Source: Amphiduros pacificus
Lineage: Eukaryota > Annelida > Polychaeta > Phyllodocida > Hesionidae
Length of the DNA stretch: 64,000 nucleotides
Direction of reading: 5' to 3'
NCBI GenBank assembly: GCA_949316495.1
Contig: OX439002.1
Location: forward strand, 10,658,001 to 10,722,000
Shown here: one piece after another, positions 11,591-24,300 of the stretch
Position numbering within the stretch: the first letter of the stretch is position 1
Layout of the letters: each line of letters starts with the position of its first letter
Translations under genes and position numbers: made by a program
The notes under the pieces: generated by a model
Database searches by the model: none
What the model was told of the DNA's origin: nothing
The model's input: only the letters and a program-made list of their open reading frames with translations

Positions 11591-13645
11591 GTAAGTCCCT
11601 CCTTCTGTTTTAACACCACTTCATCAACAAATACCAGTATCTTACCAGTATCAAATACCAGTATCTTATTACTTTAAGAAATAATGGTTTCAATTGCATA
11701 CATTGATGTTATGTTGGATCTGATAAGAATTAATGTTATGCAGATTTTGATCAGAATTAATGTTATATTGGGTTTGAAAAAATAATGGTTTCAATTTCAA
11801 ATGCATAAAGAAATGTGCATTAATGTTATGTTGGGTTTGACAAGAATTAATTGTTATGTTGGGTATAATAAGAATTAAATGTTATGTTTGGTTTGATTTT
11901 GACAACGGAGGGTAATTGGAGGCTTTGCTGATATTGTTGAGGGGATTTGCTGGATAATTTAGTAGTGTGGTGGAACTGTGGCCGTGATAAGTCAATGAAG
12001 AAGTGACCACTGTGGCTAAGCCTGATGGATGGAGCTGGTCATCAATGGACATAATATAATATACGACCCAAACATGAGGATGGCACATCAAAGGGGGCGT
12101 CTGTCAGACACAAGCGGCTTGTAGGGACATCGCAGCGTACTACAAGACATTTTTATTTCTAATTTGTGAATGTGGTGGCCACAGTGAGGTGGGGGTCTGG
12201 GGGCGAGGGGAGATGGGGGGGGGGGTTCTGCTAATGAAGAGTAGGCCTGGTTTTTGCCCGTAGAGAGAAGTGCGTCCTCCTTCAAAGGTACATCTGAGTA
12301 ATGAGCAGTTTGTGACCCGCGGCCCCGTCCCAGCTAACGTTTCATAGAGAATTTGCGGTTAGGCCGGTGAGACAGGCAACCGTGGATTATCTGACGACGG
12401 TTGTTGGGAGGCACGGAGATGAAACGAACACCTCGGCAGAGCCCCGTTTGATGCTGGCCGCTTTGGCTTCACTTCAAAGATAATTAGTTTGTCATCACCT
12501 CGGGGTATAGCCAAGTTCCCTGATGGTTCCTGCAGAGCTCACCACCGACAGCCGACTGCAAACGGCACGCGCAACACAATACAGTATTGTTGTGTCAAGT
12601 ATTACACACGGATGAGCCCCACACACAACAGGCTGCAAGTCTGTGACCACTGTCTTCACATAACTCCGCAATTCTATGTCTCTTAGCAGGAAGAAACGTC
12701 AATTTAATTGTTTTGTTGAGAAAATTATGAGCTTTTTTTCATATAGATTTTGCTCCCTTTTTTCTCTTGACTTAAAATAAGATGTGCATGTTTATACATG
12801 TGTATGTGTATATATTCTATCTATATGTGACTATAAAGAATAAATATATTTACACTAACTTAGAAAGTTAATTTGATCTTCACAAATATATAAGATTAAA
12901 AGAATATTGTTTGCCTGAGAAAGTTTAGCACAGTTTTGAAAAGTAAGTTAGAAGAAGGTGAGATGGGGAGCTGCGTCTCGCTTGGACCTCGGTGCTTGAA
13001 GCCTTCACACTCAAGCCCTACAATGGCAGGAGGGGCTGGTTTGATCCCTCGGTTTGATCTCATGTCATATAAAATCACACTGTCAACTTGGAGTGCTGAT
13101 TGATGGGAACACAGGGCACCGTCAGATATGATGTCGTGGCTAAAAGGCAAATCAAACGTTTGACTCAAGTATGAACGCAAAGGAGAAGAAGGCACACAAG
13201 GTGAAGATCACACGATCCCGTACAAGATAAATATGAGGTGTACCCGAGAGAAACCGAGATTGGCAGGTCAGGATCAGTAGTTAACGAGGCTGCATTGTTG
13301 TCAAGGTGTTTTGTGACATTGTTGTTGAAGCCTGATCTAACAGAAGCATGGCTTTGGAGATCGCACCCAGCTACCCTATATCACAGGGCCCCATTAGGAT
13401 GGTAGCCATTGTGTCGCCCGGCGTGGCCACTTTGGTGGCTGGTGGCTCGGGAGGAAGCGGGCAGGAACTGGGGTAGGAAGTCAGGGCCTGTGAGGCACAC
13501 AGCATCAAAGTAGATCCATCCTCCTCTGCCCTTCTCATTATCCATAATCAGCAAACAATGCCGCAACACCCTCCAATGTGGCACACTCCCCCTCCCGTCT
13601 CTGCTCAACATATGTCTGATTTGTGCTTGTTTTTTTCTCTCACAG

Positions 13646-13685
13646 ACCAAACCGCTGGGGGATGCTGCACCCATTGCCCCGGAAG
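13646..13685 (+). CDS. PPA: Inorganic pyrophosphatase small exon, TKPLGDAAPIAPE
   Basis: A 40-nt exon after TTTTTTCTCTCACAG, ending at GTAAGT. It encodes the variable proline-rich stretch TKPLGDAAPIAPE, equivalent to the poorly conserved linker before the terminal DKW motif in animal enzymes. The exon would not be recognisable alone. It is accepted because it has strong splice sites, fits phase 0 to phase 1, and bridges the two certain exons around it with the expected length. Confidence 0.85.
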
Positions 13686-13993
13686 GTAAGTATCTTCATC
13701 ATGCTGACCCATCACGCAGTATTGTTCCTCATCCACCATCGTATCACTACACCCAGTAGTGTATACTTTGACCACTAGAGGGACATACGATAAACAATTT
13801 GTTGTTAAAGAAAAGTTTTTTTTATTCTTAAAGAAGTTATGCTGGAATAATAATACCTGTATAGATTTCTTGTTGAAGACTGTCAGCAAAATTAATTCAA
13901 ATTTGGACTTGACCATCTCAGATATCACATTTATTTGGTATTTTTAATGAGAGGAACTTTTATATTTGAATAAAAGAAATTTTATATTTGCAG

Positions 13994-14022
13994 TTGACAA
14001 GTGGCATTACGTGAAACTTTGA
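13994..14022 (+). CDS. PPA: Inorganic pyrophosphatase last coding exon, VDKWHYVKL stop
   Basis: After acceptor ATATTTGCAG, the exon completes a split Val codon and reads VDKWHYVKL then TGA at 14020-14022. Eukaryotic pyrophosphatases end with this (V/I)DKW motif plus a few variable residues, so the C terminus is natural. The 3' UTR follows, with an AATAAA 126 bp downstream. Confidence 0.9.
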
Positions 14023-14147
14023 ATACCCTCTGTGCACGGACAGCAAGGCCAGCATCTGCCCACTACCTAGCAACGGTTGCCATGGGGAAAGGAACTGCAT
14101 ACCAACCACCTCAAACCGTCTGTCATCAATGAGATAGAAAAAGTTGA

Positions 14148-14153
14148 AATAAA
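14148..14153 (+). terminator. Candidate polyadenylation signal for the pyrophosphatase gene
   Basis: AATAAA, the first one after the stop codon. Others lie downstream (near 14672 and 15720), so a longer 3' UTR is possible. Confidence 0.45.
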
Positions 14154-15845
14154 CTTTGGACATGGTGAAATAATGGGAGAAAATCAAACTCCTTAGTTTG
14201 AGTGTATTTTCAAATGAATTTCTGACACTTATTTGAAATTTAAAAGCTTTTTGGACATTTTTCAAATGTAAAGAGCAAAAACATGTTTTAATGACAGTCT
14301 TATGCATCTGTATTTTTTTTTATAATTGCTGGTATGCAACAATTAATGATATTTTGCCAAAATGTTAAATATTGTGTACACTGCAGAACAGGCATGAATC
14401 ACTTTCAATGTTTCCATAGAATCCATTGCCTTGGCAACCGTGTATTTTCAACAGTCGAGGGGGTTGCAGTTTTGCTGTTGATATTTAAAGGGGCATCATT
14501 CCATACACACATTGCTTTAAAACAGCCATAAGCATGACTTGATCAAATCTACCAGATTTCAGCAATTTCCCACTTGTGCCAAAATGCCAAGTTTGTCTTA
14601 GATTTTGGAACTATTATTGCCACAATAAGCAATATCAGTGGAGTTAGAGCTCAGCACCTAGTGTACCTTCTAAATAAATGTTGTCAACCATGCACCTCGT
14701 CACAGTGTCCCAGTTAGACCCACCCTTGTAGTGTAATAGAGACCAAGATAGTAACTGTGAGATAGAGAATTAGAGGATAATTAATGCAGGCTACTGTCTC
14801 ATATTAGGACCTTATTTGAAGACAACTGTCACCGTCTTTGTTAATTGGTATCGAAATATTATGAGAAATCATATGGCATATCATGTTGGGAAGTTTTCTA
14901 TTATTAAGAGTGTAAGAACAAATATTGTTATTTGAATATAGCAAAATGTTGAGTTGCATATTCATCAGAGAGCAGTAGAGTGGTGCACTCGAGAGTGCGG
15001 GATGTGGATGAGCACGGCGGTGGCTGCCATTCTGCACGACGCCTTCTGGCGCTGTATTAAATGCCCCGCCAACTTACAGCTAAATGCATATCTTATCAAA
15101 CAGTTCTGCCTTTCAGACTGTTGTTTACTCGCTTTTTGTGCCCCTGTGCGTCAGGAAGTGTGTTAGATTCAATTTAAACAGACCTGTTCCCTGGTTAACG
15201 GAGAGTAGAGAACTTCACGTGATGAAATTGGAACTAATGACACATGTCTAAACATTATGTAATTCAATCAAACATCAGAATTGTAAATTCTTAGACCAAA
15301 AAAATTGAAGCTGTTTTTGTGAAATGTTAAGAAGCAAACAAACAGGTACTCGTCATGCATATTTTGTCATTTGGGTTTTGCTTAAGTATTATTTCAGTCA
15401 TTTTCTTTGTTCTTGTAATCTCATGCAAGGAACATCATATTTTTAAAGATCAAATCATGCTCAAATCACATCATTGTCATCGAAAACTCAGAGGAGTGCA
15501 TCACCAAAAAAAAATCAGATATTTAACTGGAAATATTAAAATGGTAACAAATTGTATTTGTGTTAACTTGTGAAAGATTTGTTTGGCTGTCTGATAGTTA
15601 TTTGTTATTAGGCTGTGAAATTATGTTAGAACATATCTGAGATTTATCTTTAACTCGGTGGCTATGTCATGTGCTTACAAGTAGCATTAAAATACAGTGT
15701 GTACAATAGTAATGTATTCAGAATAAACTGTGTCCATCATATTTGCTCTTAATTGTCTTAATATGTTCAAATTGCAGTTTGATTCTTGATCTCAAAACAT
15801 ATTGAATTAAGTTTATTTTTAACAAAGACATCTTGCCTAATATCA
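14154..15845. other. Single-copy stretch downstream of the pyrophosphatase gene
   Basis: AT-rich single-copy DNA, perhaps partly 3' UTR. No exon or repeat recognised. Confidence 0.5.
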
Positions 15846-16856
15846 TGCAAAAATGACCCGCCATTATCCCAGAAGTCAGCCTTACTTCACATCATCCACA
15901 GGTGACCCACACTTAATATCCCAGAAGTCTGCCTTGCTTTACATCATCCAAGGGTGACGTGCACTTAATATTCCAGAAGTCTGCCTTACTTCACATTATC
16001 CACAGGTGACCTGCACTTAATATCCCAGAAGCATGCCTCTCTTCACATCATCCACAGGTGACCCACATTTAATATACCAGAAGTCTGCTTTACTTCACAT
16101 CATCCACAGGTGACCTGCACTTAATATCCCAGAAGCATGCCTTGCTTTACATCATTCACAGGTGACCCGCACTTAATATCCCAGAAGTCTGCCTTTCTTC
16201 ACATCCACAGGTGACCCACACTTAATATCCAAGAAGTCTGCCTTTAGTCACATCATCCATAAATGACCTACAATTAATATCCCAGAAGTTTGCCTTTCTT
16301 CACATCATCCACAGGTGACCCACACTTAATATCCCAGAATTCTGCTTTACTTCACATCATCCACAGGTGACCTGCACTTAATATCCCAGAAGTCTGCCTT
16401 GCTTTACATCATCCAAGGGTGACTTGCACTTAATATTCCAGAAGTCTGCCTTACTTCACATCATCCACAGGTGACCTGCACTTAATATCCCAGAAGTCTG
16501 CCTTTCTTCACATCATCCACAGGTGACCCGCACTTAATATCCAAGAATTCTGCCTTTAGTCAAATCATCCATAAATGACCTACACTTAACATCCCAGAAG
16601 TCTGCTTTACTTCACATTAACCACAAGTGACCTGCAGTTAATATTCCAGAAGTCTGCCTTTCTTCACATCATCCACAGGTGACCCGCACTTAATATCCAA
16701 GAATTCTGCCTTTAGTCAAATCATCCATAAATGACCTACACTTAACATCCCAGAAGTCTGCTTTACTTCACATTAACCACAAGTGACCTGCAGTTAATAT
16801 TCCAGAAGTCTGCCTTACTTCACATCATCCACAGGTGACCTGCACTTAATATCCCA
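15846..16856. repeat. 52-bp minisatellite, about 19 copies
   Basis: Tandem 52-bp units with cores CCACAGGTGACCTGCACTTA and ATATCCCAGAAGTCTGCCTT. Units differ by several bases. A diverged three-unit block (156 bp, marked by TAGTCAAATCATCCATAAAT) is present twice in succession near 16555 and 16713, so trimers were copied as a whole. Some copies have lost a few bases. Confidence 0.93.
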
Positions 16857-16959
16857 ATTTTACACTTGGTTTCTTGCCCAGCCCCCAAGAATCTTTATGA
16901 ACAACCCAATCTCAAACAGTGACCATTCCAACCATCCCACAAGGTGACCAAACTAATAA

Positions 16960-17135
16960 TACAAAGTGACTTCACTCGTGTCAAACAAAGTGATTACACC
17001 ACAGTAATGTTACACAAAGTGACCACAGTAATGTTACACAAAGTGACCACAATAATATCACACAAAGTGACCACAATAATATCACAAATTGACCACAGAA
17101 ATATCGCACAAAGTGACCATAGTAATGTCCTATTA
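16960..17135. repeat. 24-bp minisatellite, about 7 copies
   Basis: Short tandem array of TTACACAAAGTGACCACAGT-type units, 24 bp apart, with ATAATATCACA variants. A faint extension (ATCACACAAAAAGGTC twice) lies at 17248-17290. It starts about 100 bp after the 52-bp array but the units are unrelated. Confidence 0.85.
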
Positions 17136-17309
17136 CAAAAAAGAGGTGAAACAAGTTTACAAAGGTAAATTTACTAAATGCATCTCACTAGCATTAGAAT
17201 TCCTAACGTTTTTACCAAATCCATGCAGAAATATCCACCTCGAATATCACACAAAAAGGTCCGTGTCAACATCACACAAAAAGGTCAACCCCAATATCTC
17301 CCCCAAAAA

Positions 17310-19945
17310 TTTACATTTTATTCCATTTTGAGAAATCCTGCCTTCAAAAAGGAAACTAATAATATAAATCACAGAATGATTTCATGCACTAGTTATTATA
17401 CAGCGATGGTAAGTTCAGATAAGTGCATACAATAAAACGACCCTAAAATGTGAATGCTGTGATGTTTGGCTGACAACTTGGTGTGCACCCCGATCTGGAT
17501 AATGCTCTACCTGCTGAGGGCATTCAGTGATTGTACACTGTTGTGTTTAGTCAATCAAAGGTGGCGTAGCTGATTATGTATACCAGACATGTGGCACAAT
17601 ACATATCAGGCAGAAATCATCTGTACTTACAAAGAACAACCTCATATAAGTATTGCTTTTTGTCATGTCAAATCCAAAGAGGCCTTTTATTGAATCCTGT
17701 GTTTTATGCGTTTAAACCTTATCTGGGCACTTGACACTCCATCAGTCTTTCTACATGTGTATAGAGGAGACCTAATCAAACATACTGTGTGTTACTTATC
17801 CCGTCATTGACTGCATTAATCTTCAAGAGACAGCTGAGTACAGAAAGCAGACACAGGCTATTGATAACATTTATATGCTCTGTAGCAGACATACAACTAT
17901 ATATCATAGAGACTATAAGACAACTAATCACCGTCATGCGGCACATAGGCTAAGAATAATTACATTTAAGGCTGAGGTTGATCCCGTCTCTGTCAACCCG
18001 ATCTTTGAAGGACCCCACCCCTGGCTCACCTGTTCAGGTAAATGCTTTGATGTGACTGATCCACCCAGGCATTCTTCTCTCATCTCTCGGGCCCGGGCTG
18101 TCATTTCAAAAAGACGATATGTCATCCCCCGCCTCGGGTTTGAGTGTACGCTACCAGAGTGTAACAAATCTGACAGAGCTAAGCTTTTAAAAGATAGATG
18201 CCTTTGATATTAACAAGACTTTTAATGTCCCCACCTTAGTCTCGCTATGATCTTCATAATTATCCATATTTCCTTCATAAGACCTACAAGTATTTTTTAT
18301 ATACATATTTGTATTTGTCCTAAAGCAGTAACTCATATAATGATGATGGGATAATGACAGATACTACAAAGTCAAGTGTGGGTTATCATAAACTGACAGG
18401 AAATAGATAGCTTTATATTGGATATTGTGAATCACGTATCAAACGTCATTCTCAAGTGTATACTTGTGTCAAAGGGAAGGCACCATACTGCGCCGGCAAA
18501 CGATTGTGTCCAATGAAAACACGGCGGCCGCGTCATCAGTATGCAGGCCGGAGAAATGCTGGACAAGTCGTGTGAAAGTCTGGAACATTATATCTCAAAG
18601 AATGCCAATAGTTCATACCCAGGGTCCTATCAAGTATAATCCAATCAAAAGTTACAAAGATTATATAAAATATTAATATAAGAGACCCCTATTTCTATTG
18701 TGAAAATTTAGTATTTTTTAGGGGTGAATTTAAATTCATACGGTTTTATGAGCCATGGTTATATACTTGGACAAATAAGAGAAGACTCTAGCTTCCATAT
18801 AGTGAGGGCCAAATCTTGACATCCAGCTCAATCTGGGGATGTATACGATATGCCCTGCCCCGCCCTTATCATATATAGCAGCACAATATCACTGTGCTGG
18901 ATCTGTTATACAACAGACCTATTAAAGGTTATGATACCATAGAATTCGTGCTAGAAAAACTAATGACGGGACTGCGAACTAGTCAATAAGTAACTCAAAT
19001 ACAACTCAATAAAGCGAGGTTGATGCCAAACCACAAGAACTCAGAAATATTCACCTCTAACAGACTCAATAATCCCAGAATGAAACAGAATTAATCAGTA
19101 TCGTACCACAGAGAATTGACAAGTTGCTTAGGAATTATTAGAAGGAATATCTAGCGTAATCAACAATGAAACATTCAATTAGATTTATACTGGTGTCTCT
19201 GTACCCACCCGGTATTCAATTAATCAAAGGAATTCTCTGTGAAGTAAAGGAGATTTTGTTTCTCATTCCATGACAGGTATATCATTACTGCACAGCTCTG
19301 GGTCAGAATCCGCATATGATAGAAGAGACTGGGACCAGATAGGCTTATTATAGTATCACTTAAGACAAGCCATAGAGATATATCAGCCAAAAACGACCTG
19401 TAGAATATCACGCAAAAGAGTACAGTGACATAAACTATAGTCGCATAAATTTAGTGACATTAACTATTGGAAAGCTAACTAAATCAAATCTTAGCAAAGT
19501 CTTATATCAACCGACAAATTATCAGTAAACAGATGAATGCAGAATATATGAGTAAAATTGAAAAACGTAAAGACTAAGACATTTTTTTGTATTTGCTATA
19601 TCTTTGTATTTGTTTGAAAATACAAATTCAAATGATGAATCATACATTAATAACTGTCAGTTAATATCTTATAAGGTATATGCCCCATGCATATCAGATT
19701 ACACATTCAGACCACCGAACAATAGTTGTTAAGTCATGATCATGTTAGGTGTAATTTCAGATTTATTGTTATAACTGGTGACCTCTAGAAGAACTTCAGC
19801 ACTGTCAGTATTTGGATTTCTTTTTACCGATCTGTACTAAGTTGCATCTTAGCACCCTCCCTACCCAGAGTGCTAAGAACGATATGAAACACCCTTATGT
19901 CACAACTTGGAATGGAGCCTGGACAAACAACATGATCTAATTCAC
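17310..19945. other. Single-copy stretch, no gene seen
   Basis: Single-copy AT-rich sequence. An open frame at 17875-18207 has no recognisable similarity and no splice context. No repeats or RNA genes seen. Confidence 0.5.
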
Positions 19946-20216
19946 AATGTACACCATTGACAATTAGCATTTATGTACATCATTGACAATTAGCATTTAT
20001 GTGCATCATTGACAACTAGCATTTATGTACATCATTGACAATTAACATTTATGTACATCATTGACAATTTGCATTTATGTACATCATTGACAATTAACAT
20101 TTATGGACATCAATGACAATTAGCATCATGTACATCATTGACAATTAGCATTTATGAACATCATTGACAATTAGCATCATGTACATCAATGACAATTAGC
20201 ATTTATGTGCATTAAT
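19946..20216. repeat. 26-bp minisatellite, about 10 copies
   Basis: Units of TGTACATCATTGACAATTAG plus CATTTA, 26 bp apart. Several carry a shortened TAGCATCATG end of 23 bp. Degeneration increases to the right. Confidence 0.92.
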
Positions 20217-20634
20217 GATACCCTTTAACAATCGTGTCTCTTTCTTTTCTTTGGTTTCATGTGAGTCGCACCAGAACTATACATAACAAAGCATGCTGAG
20301 GATAGGTACACAGCACAGACCTGAGCGAATAACTCTAGTTTACCGACCTGGATACAGTCAGTGCGATATGTGTACTGTATACAGATGTGAGATGATGCAC
20401 CGTGTAAACTCCATAAGATGATCGCTCACAAAGCCATACACTATTGTCAACTTTCTGAGGGCTTTCTGGGGTCTTTGTGGTGCACAGGGCATTTTGATGA
20501 ACACTTAAACTTACACATTTCTTCCTCGTTGTGTCTAATATTGTAAGTGGGAACATGAGACTGGCATTAAACCCCTTTTCCCACTTTCACTCACCAGATG
20601 ATCTCTTTCTCTGCTACTGTTTGTTTTAAACTTT

Positions 20635-21345
20635 TGTGACGTGTACTATTCATACCCCTATGGTATCATCCTGTGTGACGTGTACTATTCATACCCCATT
20701 GTATCATCTTGTGTGACGTGTACTATTCATACCCCTATGGTATCATCCTGTGTGACGTGTACTATTCATACCCCTATGGTATCATCCTGTGTGACGTGTA
20801 CTATTCATACCCCTATGGTATCATCCTGTGTGACGTGTACTATTCATACCCCTATGGTATCATCCTGTGTGACGTGTACTATGCATACCCCTATGGTATC
20901 ATGTTGCATGACGTGTACTATTCACACCCCATTGTATCATCTTGTGTGACGTGTACTATTCATACCCCTATGGTATCATCCTGTGTGACGTGTACTATTC
21001 ATACCCCATTGTATCATCCTGTGTGACGTGTACTATTCATACCCCATTGTATCATCCTGTGTGACGTGTACTATTCATACCTCATTGTATCATCTTGTGT
21101 GACGTGTACTATTCATACCCCTATGGTATCATCCTGTGTGACGTGTACTATTCATACCCCTATGGTATCATCCTGTGTGACGTGTACTATACCCCTATGG
21201 TATCATGTTGCATGACATGTACTATTCACACCCCTATTATATCATCTTGTGTGACGTGTACTTTTCATACCCCCATTGTATCATCTTGTGTGACGTGTAC
21301 TATTCACACCCCTATTATATCATCTTGTGTGACGTATACGTATTC
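20635..21345. repeat. 39-bp minisatellite, about 18 copies
   Basis: Units contain TGTGACGTGTACTATTCATA and CCCCTATGGTATCATCC. Full units are 39 bp; shorter ones have CCCCATTGTATCATC. Each unit carries TGACGTG, a CRE-like half-site. The 39-bp length keeps reading frames open as a 13-residue repeat (YYSYPYGIILCDV). There is no start context or splice signal, so these frames are taken as by-products. Confidence 0.95.
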
Positions 21346-24300
21346 CCGTCGATTCTTATTGGTTAATATCTCGGTCATCCAACTGATCAGAGGATGTGAC
21401 CTTTGGCTGCTCAATTCTGATATTTTGGTGGGCGTGACTCAAATGCATGACTGGACATGGAGCTCCAAATTTTGAACAAAGGCAATACAGGGTAATGATG
21501 GCAGAGCCATTGAGATGATTGAATGCATTTCAACCGGTGTAACACAGCGCAATAGCCTAACACAGAGTAATAGCCTATATGCATCTATCTACCTGTGCAG
21601 TTAATCAGTCAGCAAATCTGACAGAATAGTAGAATACAAGGAAACCATGTAGAATTGTTGGTGATGCCTCTAATCTGTGCGCTGTTCAAACCCAATGTCC
21701 TGAACTAAGTTTAAAAGTTGGTATTGCTCCTTGTGCTGAACATAACAAATCAGAAATTACCTTTATTGATTAATCCATATTTCAGTGTTACAGACATCTT
21801 GACCAAACACACTGGCTTGGTTAATTGTACATCTATTCAATACTTAATTCTCGAAAGAACATCCTTATTTTCTACTTTAAAAATTCCTTATTATTTGCAA
21901 TGACGTGACTTCTCATATAATAAAATGTTAAAGTTTAAATGATGCATATATCCGAGAATTATCACAATCTGCCTAATACGGGTGTTGAGGGTTATTTGAA
22001 TTAAAAGCGTCAACTGAAATTCTGTGTATTGACACAATTTTGATTTTGATTTGTCATTTTTGAAATCTTTTTTTTCATCAATTTTACAGCCGCGACGTCC
22101 AATTAATCAAATATATAGTGAAAAGCGCGTGTAGTCAAATGATCATTTTTCATATGAATAATCATAAGAAAAAATATGGTGATTACAAAACATGAAGACT
22201 TATTGGGAGTGTGTGGCTTGGTCAGTCAGTGCCTGTGCCCTGGTGAGCAGCGTATATTTAGCTAGGACCCGCGAATGTCAGAGACGCGATCACACATCAG
22301 ACACCTTCATCAAAGTTGCCAACCTTTGCTGGCTCTGACCACGGCTTATACCCTCACACAGATAACAAAGATGACACTCTTTTAACCTGACACCAGTACA
22401 CACATTTTGTCATCTTTGACTTTAGTGTTTTCTTAATCAACAGTGGCGGCGGTTTCTCTTTTCATTCTCATCACTGACTCTTGGACTGTGTCCCGCACGT
22501 GTGATTAACTCTCGAGATTTCTCGTATCTTGGAGCATGTACGAGAATTGGATCCCCATGTATAATATATATATTAATATTACCGACAAACATCTGGTCCG
22601 TGAACTCTCCATAATAATATCACTGTATAAAACATATATTTTTCTGTGATTTTTGTTTCTTTTACACATATATATGATAGTTACATACAATATTTTATGT
22701 GAAACTCCTAACGTTTAGAATAAAACGTTTTGTGTATTATTGACAGCAGAGACATGTATAAGAAAACCTATAAATCGTCACATAACTTCCACTGCCAGAC
22801 TTCCTTTAAACTCCTTGTGATATCAACTTTAATTGGAAACCAAAGTACAGATTAACATCATCAGGTCGATAAAGTCTATTCACTGAAAAAAATATCAATT
22901 ACCAGCAAGTCATAAGTTATGAGTGATATTGAGATGGAAATCAAGGCATTTCAGCGACACGCTTTTCAGATTCAGTCGCTACATAGACCCACACTATTCA
23001 GGGAAGTACCAGTCTGGGTCTTCGTGAATGCCTCAAACGCTTTGAAACCTGATGAAGGTGTGGCAAAAATATCCGAGATCCACACAACCTTGTAACCGCT
23101 CAATTAATGGCGTATTTATATAGACTTTCTTCAGTCATAACTCACGTGAAGAATAGATTTGGGGAGGCTTTTGGTTAGATAGATATAGTTAAGATATAGA
23201 GAATTTCAGAGAAGCGTTGACGACGGAGGGACAAGCCAGCGCTTGATTTTTCGGGTATTTGACAGAGGACCTACACATCTAACGCACGGAATCACAGGTC
23301 GGATGTGAAACCTTATAAGTCCACCACCGGTTTAAGGAGACTGATATATTTTTCTGTGAAATTTGTGACACATGTGTTGGATAAAAGGGCGTTTAAAGCA
23401 GAAATCACTGTCTCTCTATGTTTTTATGTTTAAAGATGAAAGCGAGATGTACCTGTTTTTGCGTGCCAAACACACGTAAACGTTTGCCGCCGCACACCAC
23501 TATATAGAGCTAGTTTAACGTGGCCATGCATAGATTCTGTATGTCTGTATGAGGCTTAGAAAATGACGATACATTTAACCTAATCTATCCTTGAACTCAT
23601 ATAATGTGTGGGTAAACTGAAATATAACTAACGGTCAAATGAGATGACATCACAGATAATATTTGATAACCGAATAAAAACAACACAAGCTTTAAATATG
23701 ATTTCTTTATAATAATGATTATGTTTATTTTTGGTACGTTATTGCTGTTTCAGAGAAACTCAGATCATGTGAGACGTTCGTTTGACCTGAATGGACTGAG
23801 CCGTTTTTGCTTGGTTTGCAGGTGGGCGTTTTCCCGTGACATACGCACTTAAACCCGTCTTTTTTAACCAATTGCATTTGATGTTTGTAAGACTCATTTT
23901 TATTTATATTGAAATCTTTTTTCTATTTCATGAGAAATTCATTTCCAAAATAGACAGAAGTATGAAATAATAGCAAATAGCTTATGAAAAAATCTGCATA
24001 TTGACAAATATTGTTCCATTTTAACACTTTATCTATGAAGCAATTTTTTACTTTCTTGTTCCCTGTAAGTTGTTCAGCAAAATTGCACTAAATTTGTCGT
24101 CAATATATGCTTAGTGCATACCACTGTATCTGGGCACCGGAAAACTTTGTCTTCGGTACAAGAGGACAAATTATATGAAGTTTTAATTACAGGAAGAAAG
24201 CATCTGAAGGTTCCGCGTATCTTTGAGATGCTTAACAGATCAAAAATGACAAGATCACAGACTAACACCTGTTAATCCAAAGTCTCAATAATCTTGTAGT

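Larger units (their letters stand above)
7500..14153 (+). other. PPA: Inorganic pyrophosphatase gene, 3' part (gene span)
   Basis: Six exons (7500-7540, 9768-9854, 11317-11399, 11521-11590, 13646-13685, 13994-14022) join in frame through GT-AG introns. They encode about 116 residues that align end to end with the C-terminal third of eukaryotic soluble family I pyrophosphatases, which split pyrophosphate into two phosphates and so drive biosynthetic reactions forward. The metal-binding acidic core belongs to earlier exons, absent here. The sequence does not separate a cytosolic from a mitochondrial enzyme, because that depends on the missing N terminus. All exons are intact. The neighbouring TCF gene converges on it from the right. 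Confidence 0.9.

Noticed and set aside
13765-13790. CTCF-like GACCACTAGAGGGAC beside the last pyrophosphatase exon
   Set aside because: Only the first part of the consensus matches; the GGC(R)S end is missing.
20641-21475. Open frames of 102-126 codons with a 13-residue repeat
   Set aside because: By-product of the 39-bp minisatellite, equally open in more than one frame.
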